From SAR86 cluster bacterium (lineage in GTDB: Bacteria; Pseudomonadota; Gammaproteobacteria; SAR86; D2472), in NCBI GenBank assembly GCA_029248485.1, contig JAQWJG010000066.1, forward strand, positions 1-40,780: a stretch of 40,780 nt of DNA, in the 5' to 3' direction. A model generated the notes under the pieces. The model was not told the DNA's origin, did no database searches, and saw nothing but the letters and a program-made list of their open reading frames with translations. The position numbers and the translations under genes are program-made. Position 1 is the stretch's first letter, and every line of letters begins with the position of its first letter. Shown in pieces: positions 17,362 to 26,076 of the stretch.

Positions 17362-18311
17362 ATCATTAATAATTTACTTTTTAATTTTGGTTCAATTTCT
17401 TCTATTAAATATTCTTTGCAAGCCCAATTATCAGGAATAATGGAAATCAAGTTCTTTAAAATTAAAGGCATATCCTTTAGACGAAAACCTTTATCCTCAT
17501 GAAGATGCAGTCTTGATAAAACCCCTAAAATCCTTAGATTTCTCTGCACACCGCCCCATCTAAAAAGCTCAAATGCATCAATGGAGCCATCAAGGAAATG
17601 TGATTTTTCTTGAAAATATTTCAAGGCTTTTCTTGTTGCACCATGATCAGCTGAACGATAATGATCTAGTAAAATTCCTGCTAAATCTATACCAATTGGT
17701 CCTCTGGATAGATCTTGAAAATCTATTACAAAAATTTCATTTCTTTCGGATAAAATTAAATTTCTTCTTTCAAAATCAAAGTGACAATTAACATGTGGTT
17801 GGATGGATAATTCGCTCGAGGTTTTTTCTATTAATTTTTCTATAGAAGAATCAACCTTTACATCTAAAAACTGGTTGCAGAAAATCTCACTAAATAACAT
17901 CATTTGATTTATGAGATCGGCGCTTTCAAGTGGTGGGATATTTAAATTCGGAATCGTCTGAATTTCTATTAATAGATCTAGACACTTAAGAGTTAATTCC
18001 TCGTAATCGATGCTATTTCCAACCTGCAATAGATTCAAATCCCCAAGATCATCTTGAATGGTAATGCCCAATTCAGAAGAGCTGCATAACACTTTGGGAG
18101 AATTAATTTGATGCTCTAAAAAAATATTTGCAATTTTAATGAACTGAGCATGACTCCCCTTTTGTGGATCTAAAAAACACAAGATGAAGCTAGCATCATC
18201 TTGAATAAGTCTCCAGTATTCTCTTCCGCTTGCTTCATTTTTTAAGGCAACGGCTTGCTGAGATGCATATCCACAACTGGCGCTAAGTTTTAAAATATCT
18301 TTTTCGTTCAA
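17358..18311 (-). CDS. amgK: N-acetylmuramate/N-acetylglucosamine kinase AmgK
   Basis: Anomeric sugar kinase with an aminoglycoside-phosphotransferase fold, acting before MurU in cell-wall sugar recycling. 317 residues. The catalytic loop reads CHFDFERRNLIL and the metal motif VIDFQDLSRGPIGIDLAGIL, the AmgK type. In the N terminus, ASGREYWRL is the nucleotide-loop region. The start is a TTG at 18311, one base after the stop of the upstream SDR gene; no ATG is available nearby and no strong ribosome-binding site is seen, so coupling to the SDR gene is likely. Confidence 0.88.
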   Translation of the reverse strand: MNEKDILKLSASCGYASQQAVALKNEASGREYWRLIQDDASFILCFLDPQKGSHAQFIKIANIFLEHQINSPKVLCSSSELGITIQDDLGDLNLLQVGNSIDYEELTLKCLDLLIEIQTIPNLNIPPLESADLINQMMLFSEIFCNQFLDVKVDSSIEKLIEKTSSELSIQPHVNCHFDFERRNLILSERNEIFVIDFQDLSRGPIGIDLAGILLDHYRSADHGATRKALKYFQEKSHFLDGSIDAFELFRWGGVQRNLRILGVLSRLHLHEDKGFRLKDMPLILKNLISIIPDNWACKEYLIEEIEPKLKSKLLMI

Positions 18312-18312
18312 A

Positions 18313-19170
18313 TTAACTATTTTTTATTTCATCTGGCAAAGGCGTGTCATCCGGTAAAAAGAAATCGAGCGCTAGCTGATCAAAGGGAACGTCAGCGTAA
18401 TGACTAAAATCTTTCATTCCAGCCTCATATAAGATCAGGTCATCTATACAAAAATTACCTGAAAATTCTTCTGAATTTTTATTAAAAATTTCATATGCTG
18501 CATCTGCCATTATTTCAGGCGTTCTTGAAATATTCATTAATTCCTCTCCGCCTAAAATATTTTTTACTGCTGCAGTTGCTATAGCGGTTCTGGGCCATAA
18601 ACCATTAACTGCTATGCCATCAGGTTTTAATTCTTCGGCCATACCCAAAACACACATACTCATTGTAAATTTTGCCATTGTGTATGCTAGATGTGGGCCA
18701 AACCATTTTGGTTTCATATCAAGAGGCGGAGCTAAATTTAATATATGAGCATTGTTTGATTGTTTAAGATGTGGGATACAGTACTTACTTACCAAATAAG
18801 TCCCTCTTCCATTAATTTGATGCATTAAATCATATCTTTTCATATCTGTGTCTGGTGTGCTGGTCAATGAAATTGCAGATGCATTATTGACACAAATATC
18901 AATTCCGCCGAAGTGGCTAACAGTTTGCTCAACAGCAGCTCTAACATTTGCTTCATCACGTACATCTAAAATAATTGGCAAAGCTTCTCCGCCCGCAGCT
19001 ACGATTTCATCCGCTGCCGTGTATATAGTTCCAGCGAGTTTTGGGTGAGGCTCTGCTGTTTTTGCCGCTAATACGACCTTCGCGCCATCCTTAGCAGCTC
19101 TTTTACCAATTTCAAGACCTATTCCTCTACTACCCCCAGTGATAAATAACACTCTGCCTTTTAAACTCAT
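18313..19170 (-). CDS. HSDL2-like short-chain dehydrogenase/reductase
   Basis: SDR of 285 residues, strikingly like the N-terminal domain of eukaryotic hydroxysteroid dehydrogenase-like protein 2, without its SCP2 lipid-transfer domain. Substrate unknown, probably a fatty or steroid-like compound. Seen: cofactor loop ITGGSRGIGLEIGKRAAKDG, KTAEPHPKLAGTIYTAA, DICVNNASAISLT, AYTMAKFTMSMCVLGMAEEL with the Tyr-Lys pair, and NGLWPRTAIATAA. The residue where classical SDRs have the catalytic Ser is not obvious (NLAPPLD). The start at 19170 has GGAG 7 bases upstream; the longer frame would run through the divergent promoter region. Confidence 0.88.
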   Translation of the reverse strand: MSLKGRVLFITGGSRGIGLEIGKRAAKDGAKVVLAAKTAEPHPKLAGTIYTAADEIVAAGGEALPIILDVRDEANVRAAVEQTVSHFGGIDICVNNASAISLTSTPDTDMKRYDLMHQINGRGTYLVSKYCIPHLKQSNNAHILNLAPPLDMKPKWFGPHLAYTMAKFTMSMCVLGMAEELKPDGIAVNGLWPRTAIATAAVKNILGGEELMNISRTPEIMADAAYEIFNKNSEEFSGNFCIDDLILYEAGMKDFSHYADVPFDQLALDFFLPDDTPLPDEIKNS

Positions 19171-19208
19171 TTTATGTCTCCAACTTTTATAATAATTATT
19201 GCTTGATG

Positions 19209-19253
19209 TTGCATTTTTAAACAGGTTGATGCAAGTTAAGGGATTATTATAAG
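19209..19253 (+). promoter_or_regulatory. Candidate promoter and inverted-repeat operator for the DsbA-fold isomerase gene
   Basis: TTGATG (19226-19231), a 16-base spacer and TATAAG (19248-19253) form a plausible sigma-70 promoter ending about 20 bases before the start codon. An inverted repeat TTGCAT (19209-19214) and ATGCAA (19229-19234), with starts 20 bases apart, overlaps the -35 box and could be an operator. The 103-base region between the two divergent starts holds nothing else I can name. Confidence 0.35.
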
Positions 19254-19273
19254 CTTTAGAAATGAGGACGACT

Positions 19274-19870
19274 ATGAATGTAGATTTTATTTTTGATTTT
19301 GCGAGTCCAAATGCATACCTATGCCACAAAGCAATTCAAAATCTTGAAAAAACTCATGATATAAAATTTAACTATGTGCCCTGCCTTCTTGGAGGCATTA
19401 TGAAACTGACTAACAATCAACCTCCCATGATAACTTTGGCTGAAATTCCCAATAAAATGAAATATGAATTCGATACTGCCTTCAACAGATTCATCAGGGA
19501 ACACAACATTACAAAATTTAAAATGAATGAGCATTTTCCCGTCAACACTATATCTCTTATTAGAGGTGCGATAGTTGCGCAAAAAAATGATTTTTTTAAC
19601 TCCTATCTAGAAATAGTTTTAAGTGGGCTTTGGGAGCAATCTCTTAAGCTTGATACACCAGAAGCACTGCATGCACTGTTAACAAAAAATAATTGTCATG
19701 CTGATATGATCATTGATGGAATTGCTCAAGATGAAATAAAAGCAGAATTAATTGCTAATACAAGTAAGGCTGCTGAAAAAGGGGCATTTGGAATTCCAAC
19801 TTTTTTTGTAGGAGACGAAATGTTCTACGGAAAAGACACCTTGAGAGAACTTAAAGAAATGGCTTCTTGA
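19274..19870 (+). CDS. DsbA-fold 2-hydroxychromene-2-carboxylate isomerase-like protein
   Basis: Kappa-GST/NahD-like thioredoxin-fold protein of 198 residues. The family uses glutathione in aromatic isomerisation or other thiol chemistry; the substrate here is unknown. FIFDFASPNAYLCHKAI is the N-terminal active-site region with the conserved Ser-Pro, and GAFGIPTFFVGDEMFYGKDTLREL is the C-terminal signature with cis-Pro. The ATG at 19274 is preferred over 19262 because GAGG at 19264-19267 lies 6 bases before it. It is divergent from the HSDL2-like gene and ends 11 bases before lptD. A glutathione-dependent role would fit the gshB in this window, but that is inference. Confidence 0.82.
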   Translation: MNVDFIFDFASPNAYLCHKAIQNLEKTHDIKFNYVPCLLGGIMKLTNNQPPMITLAEIPNKMKYEFDTAFNRFIREHNITKFKMNEHFPVNTISLIRGAIVAQKNDFFNSYLEIVLSGLWEQSLKLDTPEALHALLTKNNCHADMIIDGIAQDEIKAELIANTSKAAEKGAFGIPTFFVGDEMFYGKDTLRELKEMAS

Positions 19871-19881
19871 AGCTTTAATTA

Positions 19882-22197
19882 TTGAAATTTAAAGAACCAC
19901 AATACCAGCCCACAAAGAGCTTCCTTGCATTTATCTTTGTTCTTTTTGCTAATCTGCAATTAAGTGCATCTTATCTTGATCAATTAGAGCAATATCAATT
20001 TCAAGGTTGCAGTAATGCAACGTATCCCAAACTAACAAATAAGCATGCATCTGGAACTATTGATGCTGGAAGAATAGACATTCAATCAAACGGTGATATT
20101 TCACTTGATGAAAATGTCTTAATTGGATTAAGCAATGGTCAGGTTATAGCCTCTAGTGCAATCTATTCTAAAAATCAGAACTTTATTCAAGATATAAAAA
20201 ATGGGGATATCTACCATTCTGATAATTACTATAAATTTTTAAACGGCTCATTAGTAAAAGATTCTGGTGAGATCAAGCTCATTGATGGAGCAGCCTATTT
20301 AAGAGAAAGAAATTTATTGGTTAAATATCAATCATTGGTAGGAAATTTAAATCAAAGCCTTGAATTTAATAATGCCAGCCTTACTTCTTGCAATGATAGC
20401 TCAGAGGGTTGGGAAATCCAGGCTAAATCTATCAAAATTAATGAAGAGTCACGTCGCGGTTACATTGAGGACCTGAGCCTTAAGATTCTTGATAGAACAA
20501 TTTTAAAGCTCCCTTATTTGCCCTTCCCCGCAACAACAAAAAGACTGAGTGGTTTTCTGGAACCCGAATTGAGCTTCACCTCTGATGGAGTCGATCTTTT
20601 TTTACCATACTTCTGGGTGCTATCTGATAAATCAGATCTAACATTTGCTCCAAGAGTTCTGAAAGATAGGGGTATAGGATTGGAGGGAAATTATAGATAT
20701 CTAACAAAATCTAATTCAGGTTCTATGAATTATTTTGATCTGATGTTTTTTCCTGAAGATCAAGAATTTAAAAAAGACTATGAAATAGCTGATGGTGACA
20801 GATGGGCTTTTCGCTTGAAAGAAAATAGAAGCTTTTCTAATCTCACTACTTCAATTGATTGGGCTAAATCCTCTGACTCAATGGTTTTACTTGATTTACC
20901 TTCTAGCCTAACAAGTATAGCCAATCAAAGAGATCATTATCTGCAGCAATCAGTATCAATGAATATGCTAATAAATAATTTCTCAATTAGCATTCTGCGC
21001 GAGGGCTTTCAAAGCTTGAATCCATTTATTAATAATGGGTATATCAAAAAACCTGAATTAAATCTTCAATATCAGCAATATGGCCCTTCAGTCACATATT
21101 TTGCTAGAGCCAATTATGCAAACTTCGATATAAATAAAAATCATTTTTTTCTTGATAATAGCAAAACAGTACAACAGATTGGAAAAAGGTTTTTTACAGA
21201 AATTGGAGCAGGAACTCTCCAAGATTTTGGGTATTTTGATCTCTCAATAAATGGATCGTTTTTATATAAAAAATATAACCTTGATGACATTAAAATAAAC
21301 TCTAAAGCAACCTCAATCCCTTCGGTTAAAATAAAAATTTCATCTTTGTTCAACCAATCTTCTAAAGATAGCTTTTCACTTTTTATACCTGAGCTTGTTT
21401 ATCAAAGAACTTCATATAAAGATCAGTCCACGGACCCTATCTTTGATCTTCACCAACGCAATTTTGGAAACTTTAATAGACTAAATACTAACTATTTTTT
21501 TGGTAAAGATAGAGTGCCTGATACAGAATTTTTGCTCGCTAGATTAAAGTTACAAAAAAGAATGAATGACGGCTCTAGGCTAAATTTGCAAGTCATCAAA
21601 AAAAATGAGTTAGAAGAAAGTCGAATAATTAATTCGATGCTTAATCGGCCAATTGGAAAAGATAGCCAAATTGGCACGAATGTATCTTTTGAAAATAAAA
21701 TTCTTAAAACATACTTTACAGCTAACTACTCTCAGAAAAGAAATAAACTCAATTTTGGGCAGACAGGAATAGAAATTCAGCTTCCAGAAACTCGATTAAT
21801 CTTATCAAGAAACTTTCAAACTAATGTCCCTCTTTTAAACTCTGAAGATAAATTAGACTATGTAGAATTTTCAATTGAACGATCAATGTCTAAGGGCTAT
21901 AAATTTATTGGTGGAATAAGCAAGGATTTAGATTCTAAGAAAAATTTAGAGAGTTATTTTGGTTTTGGTTTTGAGAACTGCTGTCTAGCTTTCAAAGTTT
22001 ATGCATCAGACAAAAGACTTTCAAAATATAATCTTCTTAATTTCCAGTCTCTACAATTTAATAATATGGATTGGGATAAAATGATTTCTATAGAAAACAA
22101 AAGTAGAATCAATTTTGAGTTTGAGTTGAAGGGGCTGACAGGCGGAAACAACAATAAGAGAAATAGGTTTTTCTCAAATGCTTTTTCGAACCTTTGA
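19882..22197 (+). CDS. lptD: LPS assembly outer-membrane protein LptD
   Basis: Outer-membrane barrel that, with LptE, inserts lipopolysaccharide into the outer leaflet. 771 residues, close to the usual length. A signal-peptide-like segment (SFLAFIFVLFANLQLSAS) is followed by the OstA-type periplasmic domain and then the barrel (LKLPYLPFPATTKRLSGFLEPE, GIGLEGNYRYLTKSNSG). All four cysteines of the rearranged disulfides are present: C43, C170, C700 and C701 (ENCCLAFKVY). The start is TTG at 19882; no ATG fits before the signal sequence. It is followed by surA, its periplasmic chaperone, as in E. coli. Confidence 0.96.
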   Translation: MKFKEPQYQPTKSFLAFIFVLFANLQLSASYLDQLEQYQFQGCSNATYPKLTNKHASGTIDAGRIDIQSNGDISLDENVLIGLSNGQVIASSAIYSKNQNFIQDIKNGDIYHSDNYYKFLNGSLVKDSGEIKLIDGAAYLRERNLLVKYQSLVGNLNQSLEFNNASLTSCNDSSEGWEIQAKSIKINEESRRGYIEDLSLKILDRTILKLPYLPFPATTKRLSGFLEPELSFTSDGVDLFLPYFWVLSDKSDLTFAPRVLKDRGIGLEGNYRYLTKSNSGSMNYFDLMFFPEDQEFKKDYEIADGDRWAFRLKENRSFSNLTTSIDWAKSSDSMVLLDLPSSLTSIANQRDHYLQQSVSMNMLINNFSISILREGFQSLNPFINNGYIKKPELNLQYQQYGPSVTYFARANYANFDINKNHFFLDNSKTVQQIGKRFFTEIGAGTLQDFGYFDLSINGSFLYKKYNLDDIKINSKATSIPSVKIKISSLFNQSSKDSFSLFIPELVYQRTSYKDQSTDPIFDLHQRNFGNFNRLNTNYFFGKDRVPDTEFLLARLKLQKRMNDGSRLNLQVIKKNELEESRIINSMLNRPIGKDSQIGTNVSFENKILKTYFTANYSQKRNKLNFGQTGIEIQLPETRLILSRNFQTNVPLLNSEDKLDYVEFSIERSMSKGYKFIGGISKDLDSKKNLESYFGFGFENCCLAFKVYASDKRLSKYNLLNFQSLQFNNMDWDKMISIENKSRINFEFELKGLTGGNNNKRNRFFSNAFSNL

Positions 22198-22273
22198 TAA
22201 AATAAAGTGTCTTAACATTTTATAAATATTCTTACCGTTCAATACCTTTGTAAACATTTAATTAAGTACAATA

Positions 22274-23524
22274 ATGATTATGAGAAAAAATATATATATT
22301 ACCCTATCAATCCTCCTTGCTCTGCCACTAAGTGCAAAGATTGAAATCCTTGATAGGGTTGCAATTATTGTGGGAGAAGGAGTGGTCCTGGAATCACAAG
22401 TGAACAACATGCTTGCAAATATTGAAAAAAGATATCAAGAGCAAGGTGCGCCTATGCCACCTCAGGAAGCTTTACTAGAACAAGTTCAAGAGCGACTCAT
22501 TATAGAAGAATTGCAGCTACAAATGGGCAGACAGGCTGGGATAAGAGTTGGAGATGGTGAGTTAAATCAAGCATTTGAAAATATCGCACAAACGAATGGA
22601 TTGTCTCTTGAGGAATTTATAAAAACATTGGAGGCTGAGGGTGAATCTTATGAAGAATTGAGATCACAGGTAAGGAAGGAGATGATAATTCAAAGAGTTC
22701 AAAGAGGTAAAGTAGGAAGAGCGGTAGACATAACCGAACAAGAATTGGATGGCTTTTTGGCAACAGAAGGAGCTGTCAAAGAATTATCTCCTGAACTGTT
22801 TGTGCGTCAAATCCTTGTTTCGGATCAAAATAAAGCTGACTCACTCTTAATAAAAATAAATAATGGAGAAGATTTTGCTGATCTTGCTAGGAAAAACTCA
22901 AAAAGCAGCAATGCTTCTTCTGGTGGTGAAATGGGCTGGAGAAATCTTGCTGATTTACCCAGCTTATTTGCAGGCGCCCTTAAAAATAAGAAAAAAGGAT
23001 ACATTTCTCAGCCATTAAAAAGTGGTTCAGGCTTTTATATACTTAAACTTGAGGACAAACGAGGTGATCTTGTACGCTTTGAAGATCAGTGGAATGTTCG
23101 TCATATATTAATGATGACAACAAAATTAAGAGATGAAACTTTTACAAAAAAAGAACTAGAGGAAGTTAGAAAAAGGGTCTTGGATGGAGAAGATTTTAGT
23201 CTACTGGCTAAAGAATTTTCTGAAGATCCTGGCTCTGCAAGTCGAGGCGGTGATTTGGATTGGCTCAGCCGAGGCAAAACTGCTCCAGCTTTTGAAAAAA
23301 TGATGCTGGAATCTCCGGTTGGGGAAATCTCTCCTGTTTTTGAGTCTGAATTTGGTTTTCATTTTCTTCAGGTGCTGGATACTAGAACAGAAGACTTAAC
23401 TGAAGAAGTTATTAAAGACAGGGCCTATGGTATTTTGTTTGCTAGAAAATTTGATGAGGAATTAGAAAATACTCTTCGCACAACAAGAGCTGAAGCATTC
23501 GTAGAATTCAAAGAACTAGATTGA
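22274..23524 (+). CDS. surA: Periplasmic chaperone / peptidyl-prolyl isomerase SurA
   Basis: Escorts outer-membrane proteins, including LptD, across the periplasm. 416 residues. Signal peptide (MRKNIYITLSILLALPLSA), N-terminal chaperone region beginning IEILDRVAIIVGEGVVLESQV, and two parvulin domains: SPELFVRQILVSD...SKSSNASSGGEMGW and VRHILMMTTKLRD...SEDPGSASRGGDLDWLS. Two in-frame ATGs (22274, 22280) are possible; the second directly precedes the signal peptide. The 76-base gap after lptD is AT-rich without a clear terminator or promoter. Confidence 0.97.
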   Translation: MIMRKNIYITLSILLALPLSAKIEILDRVAIIVGEGVVLESQVNNMLANIEKRYQEQGAPMPPQEALLEQVQERLIIEELQLQMGRQAGIRVGDGELNQAFENIAQTNGLSLEEFIKTLEAEGESYEELRSQVRKEMIIQRVQRGKVGRAVDITEQELDGFLATEGAVKELSPELFVRQILVSDQNKADSLLIKINNGEDFADLARKNSKSSNASSGGEMGWRNLADLPSLFAGALKNKKKGYISQPLKSGSGFYILKLEDKRGDLVRFEDQWNVRHILMMTTKLRDETFTKKELEEVRKRVLDGEDFSLLAKEFSEDPGSASRGGDLDWLSRGKTAPAFEKMMLESPVGEISPVFESEFGFHFLQVLDTRTEDLTEEVIKDRAYGILFARKFDEELENTLRTTRAEAFVEFKELD

Positions 23525-24507
23525 ATCGACTCCTCTACTCTCATGGTGAACCCGCAGGCATAGGCATTGACTTAATTCTGCATCTATCTAAGTCAAAGTT
23601 TTGGCAAGAAATGCGCTCCTGTTTGATCTGTATTGTTGATTTTGAGCTATTAAAATCAAGAGCTAAGCTTCTTAACTTAAAGATTCAGTTCGTTGAAATC
23701 AAGAGCTTGAAATTGGCAAAAAAAAATAAGCTTGGAACGGTCCAATTTATTCAATCTGCAAATTGTAAAGATTTATCCCCAGGCTCTCTTAATCCTAAAA
23801 ATGCAAAATATGTTTTAGATAATCTCAATTTTGGAATTGCTGAGTGCCTTAAAAAACAAAGAGTTGGCTTGGTAACTGGCCCAATCCAAAAGAGTAATAT
23901 TATTGATGGCGGGTTCAAAACCTTTCAAGGTCATACTGAGTGGATTCAAAAGAAAACTAAATCTAAGAATGTAGTCATGTTGCTCTCTTCAAAAAATATT
24001 AAAGTTGCCCTCGCTACAACTCATATTCCGTTAACAGAAGTAGCAAAAAATATTCGTAAGGCAAAATTAATTGAGATAATTCAAACCTTACACACTGGTT
24101 TAAAAACAAAATTTAAAATCAAGAAGCCATCAATAACTGTCCTAGGATTAAATCCGCACGCTGGTGAGGATGGCAAAATAGGTGAAGAAGAAATCAAGAA
24201 AATAAATCCAGCAGTAGAGGTTTGTAGGGGTATGGGTATAAATGCCTCATATGCAATTTCAGCTGATACTGCTTTTACAGCTAAAAAATTAAAGCAAACA
24301 GATGCATATCTTGCGATGTATCATGATCAAGCTTTACCAGTTTTGAAGGCCCTAAGTTTTGGTGAAGCAGTGAATATTACTCTGGGAACTGGAATTGTAA
24401 GAACATCTGTAGATCATGGAACAGCTTTAGACATTGCTGGAAAAATGAAGCCCAACCTTGGATCAATCAAAGAAGCTATAAAAGCAGCAGAAGTTCAGCT
24501 TAAATGA
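23521..24507 (+). CDS. pdxA: 4-hydroxythreonine-4-phosphate dehydrogenase
   Basis: NAD-dependent, metal-requiring step of the DXP-dependent pyridoxal phosphate pathway. 328 residues. GEPAGIGIDLIL near the N terminus, TGPIQKSNIIDGGFKTFQGHTEW (metal His), ATTHIPL, LGLNPHAGEDGKIGEEE, AYLAMYHDQALPVLK and GTGIVRTSVDHGTALDIAGK are all diagnostic. It begins with TTG at 23521 overlapping the surA stop (TTGA), a coupled start. Order surA-pdxA-rsmA-apaH is the conserved gammaproteobacterial one. Confidence 0.98.
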   Translation: MNRLLYSHGEPAGIGIDLILHLSKSKFWQEMRSCLICIVDFELLKSRAKLLNLKIQFVEIKSLKLAKKNKLGTVQFIQSANCKDLSPGSLNPKNAKYVLDNLNFGIAECLKKQRVGLVTGPIQKSNIIDGGFKTFQGHTEWIQKKTKSKNVVMLLSSKNIKVALATTHIPLTEVAKNIRKAKLIEIIQTLHTGLKTKFKIKKPSITVLGLNPHAGEDGKIGEEEIKKINPAVEVCRGMGINASYAISADTAFTAKKLKQTDAYLAMYHDQALPVLKALSFGEAVNITLGTGIVRTSVDHGTALDIAGKMKPNLGSIKEAIKAAEVQLK

Positions 24508-25271
24508 GTGATAGAGCACATCGACGAAAGCTAGGCCAAAATTACCTTATTGATCCAGTCATCTTATTTGAAATTGAAAGAGCAATAAATCCTCAAAAAA
24601 ATAATCTCTTTTTTGAGATTGGTCCTGGTACTGGCGCTTTAACAGAATACTTAATGAGTCAAAATACAAGGGTCATAGCAATGGATCTTGACCAAAAAAA
24701 TATCATCGCACTCTCAGAAAGGTATAAAGATGAAGAGCATGAGTTCATTCATGGGGATGTGTTAAAAGCACCTCTAGAATTTCTAAATAAAACTAAACAC
24801 AGGGTCGTTGGGAATCTTCCTTATAATATTTCTACGCAAATAATTATTAAATTAATTAATTTTTTCGATGGAATTGAAGATATGCATTTTTTAGTTCAAA
24901 AAGAAGTGGCGCAAAGAATCTGTGCTTCAAATCAATCTGGAGATTGGGGCAGGCTTGGAGTAAAAATTGCTGCATTGTTTGAGGCAACTATTTTGTTTGA
25001 TGTTCCACCTGAATCCTTTGACATTAAACCCAAGGTCCAGTCCTCATTTATTAGACTCATCCCTCGAGTCAATCCTTTGATTGCCTTAAGCAAATTCATG
25101 GAGTTTTCAAATTTAGTCGATCAATCTTTTGCTAATAAAAGAAAAGGGATTAAAAACAATCTCAAAAGATTTGAAATCAATTATGAAAAGCTGCATATCA
25201 ATCCACTTGCAAGAGCAGAAGAATTATCTATTGAAGATTTTATTGCAGTTTTTCAAACCACAGATATTTAA
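24504..25271 (+). CDS. rsmA: 16S rRNA (adenine-1518/1519-N6)-dimethyltransferase KsgA
   Basis: Dimethylates the two adenines of the helix-45 loop late in small-subunit assembly. 255 residues. GQNYLIDPVIL, the SAM loop FEIGPGTGALTEYL, and the catalytic NLPYNISTQI are visible, followed by VQKEVAQRICA and the C-terminal domain containing NKRKGIKNNL. It overlaps pdxA by ATGA and abuts apaH without a gap. apaG, often between rsmA and apaH, is absent. Confidence 0.98.
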   Translation: MSDRAHRRKLGQNYLIDPVILFEIERAINPQKNNLFFEIGPGTGALTEYLMSQNTRVIAMDLDQKNIIALSERYKDEEHEFIHGDVLKAPLEFLNKTKHRVVGNLPYNISTQIIIKLINFFDGIEDMHFLVQKEVAQRICASNQSGDWGRLGVKIAALFEATILFDVPPESFDIKPKVQSSFIRLIPRVNPLIALSKFMEFSNLVDQSFANKRKGIKNNLKRFEINYEKLHINPLARAEELSIEDFIAVFQTTDI

Positions 25272-26075
25272 ATGAGCACCTATGTTATTGGGGATGTCCA
25301 TGGCTGTTTTGATCAATTTATACGATTGGTAAAAAAAATTGATTATGACAGTAAAAAAGATCAAATTATCCTAACGGGTGATCTAGTGAACAGGGGGCCA
25401 AAATCTCTTGATGTTTTGAATTACTGCATGGCAGACAAAAATATTACCACTGTATTGGGTAATCACGATCTTTACTTGCTTTACTTGATAAGTATTAACC
25501 AGGGCAAAGGTAAGTTAAAAAAAATAGTTGAAGCAGAAAACAATAAACAAATTTTTGAATGGCTCATTACACGCCCCCTTCTCATTCAGGCTTTCAATCA
25601 ATCGACAAACAATAAATTCATTATCACTCATGCTGGCATTCCAGAAATTTGGTCTCTAGAAAAAGCTCAAGATCTTGCTGATGAAGTTTCCCAAGCGCTG
25701 ACCAATCATCCATCCAGGGTACTGAAAGCAATGTGGGGCGATGACCCTAAGTCTTGGAGGGAATCATTAACAGGAAATGAGAGATATCGAATTATTATCA
25801 ACTACCTTACTAGAATGAGGTTTCTGAGCAATGCTGCTTGCTTGGACTTGAAAAACACAAGTGCAAAAGCTTCTAAAGGATCTAAACCGTGGTTTCACTA
25901 TGAATCTGCATCCTATAAAAAAATGAAGCAATATTATGTATTTGGTCATTGGGCATCTTTAAATGGTCAAACAAATAACCCTCATTTTATTGGTTTAGAT
26001 ACTGGCTGCGTCTGGAAAGGTAAGCTTACAGCTCTTAGAATGGATGATTTAGAGAAAATTTCGGTAAAGTATTAG
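25272..26075 (+). CDS. apaH: Symmetrical bis(5'-nucleosyl)-tetraphosphatase ApaH
   Basis: Hydrolyses Ap4A to two ADP; also implicated in removal of Np4 caps from RNA. 267 residues. Metallophosphatase motifs: GDVHGCFDQ, GDLVNRGPKS, GNHDLYL, ITHAGI, and the C-terminal VFGHWASLNG. The start follows the rsmA stop directly. It is followed by cca after 1 base. Confidence 0.97.
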   Translation: MSTYVIGDVHGCFDQFIRLVKKIDYDSKKDQIILTGDLVNRGPKSLDVLNYCMADKNITTVLGNHDLYLLYLISINQGKGKLKKIVEAENNKQIFEWLITRPLLIQAFNQSTNNKFIITHAGIPEIWSLEKAQDLADEVSQALTNHPSRVLKAMWGDDPKSWRESLTGNERYRIIINYLTRMRFLSNAACLDLKNTSAKASKGSKPWFHYESASYKKMKQYYVFGHWASLNGQTNNPHFIGLDTGCVWKGKLTALRMDDLEKISVKY

Positions 26076-26076
26076 C

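Noticed and set aside
19171..19329. Upstream extension of the HSDL2-like SDR
   Set aside because: It overlaps the divergent isomerase gene, and the ATG at 19170 has GGAG at 7 bases and begins the Rossmann fold correctly.
22198..22273. Promoter or terminator between lptD and surA
   Set aside because: TACAAT lies just before the ATG but no -35 fits, and no stable hairpin is visible.
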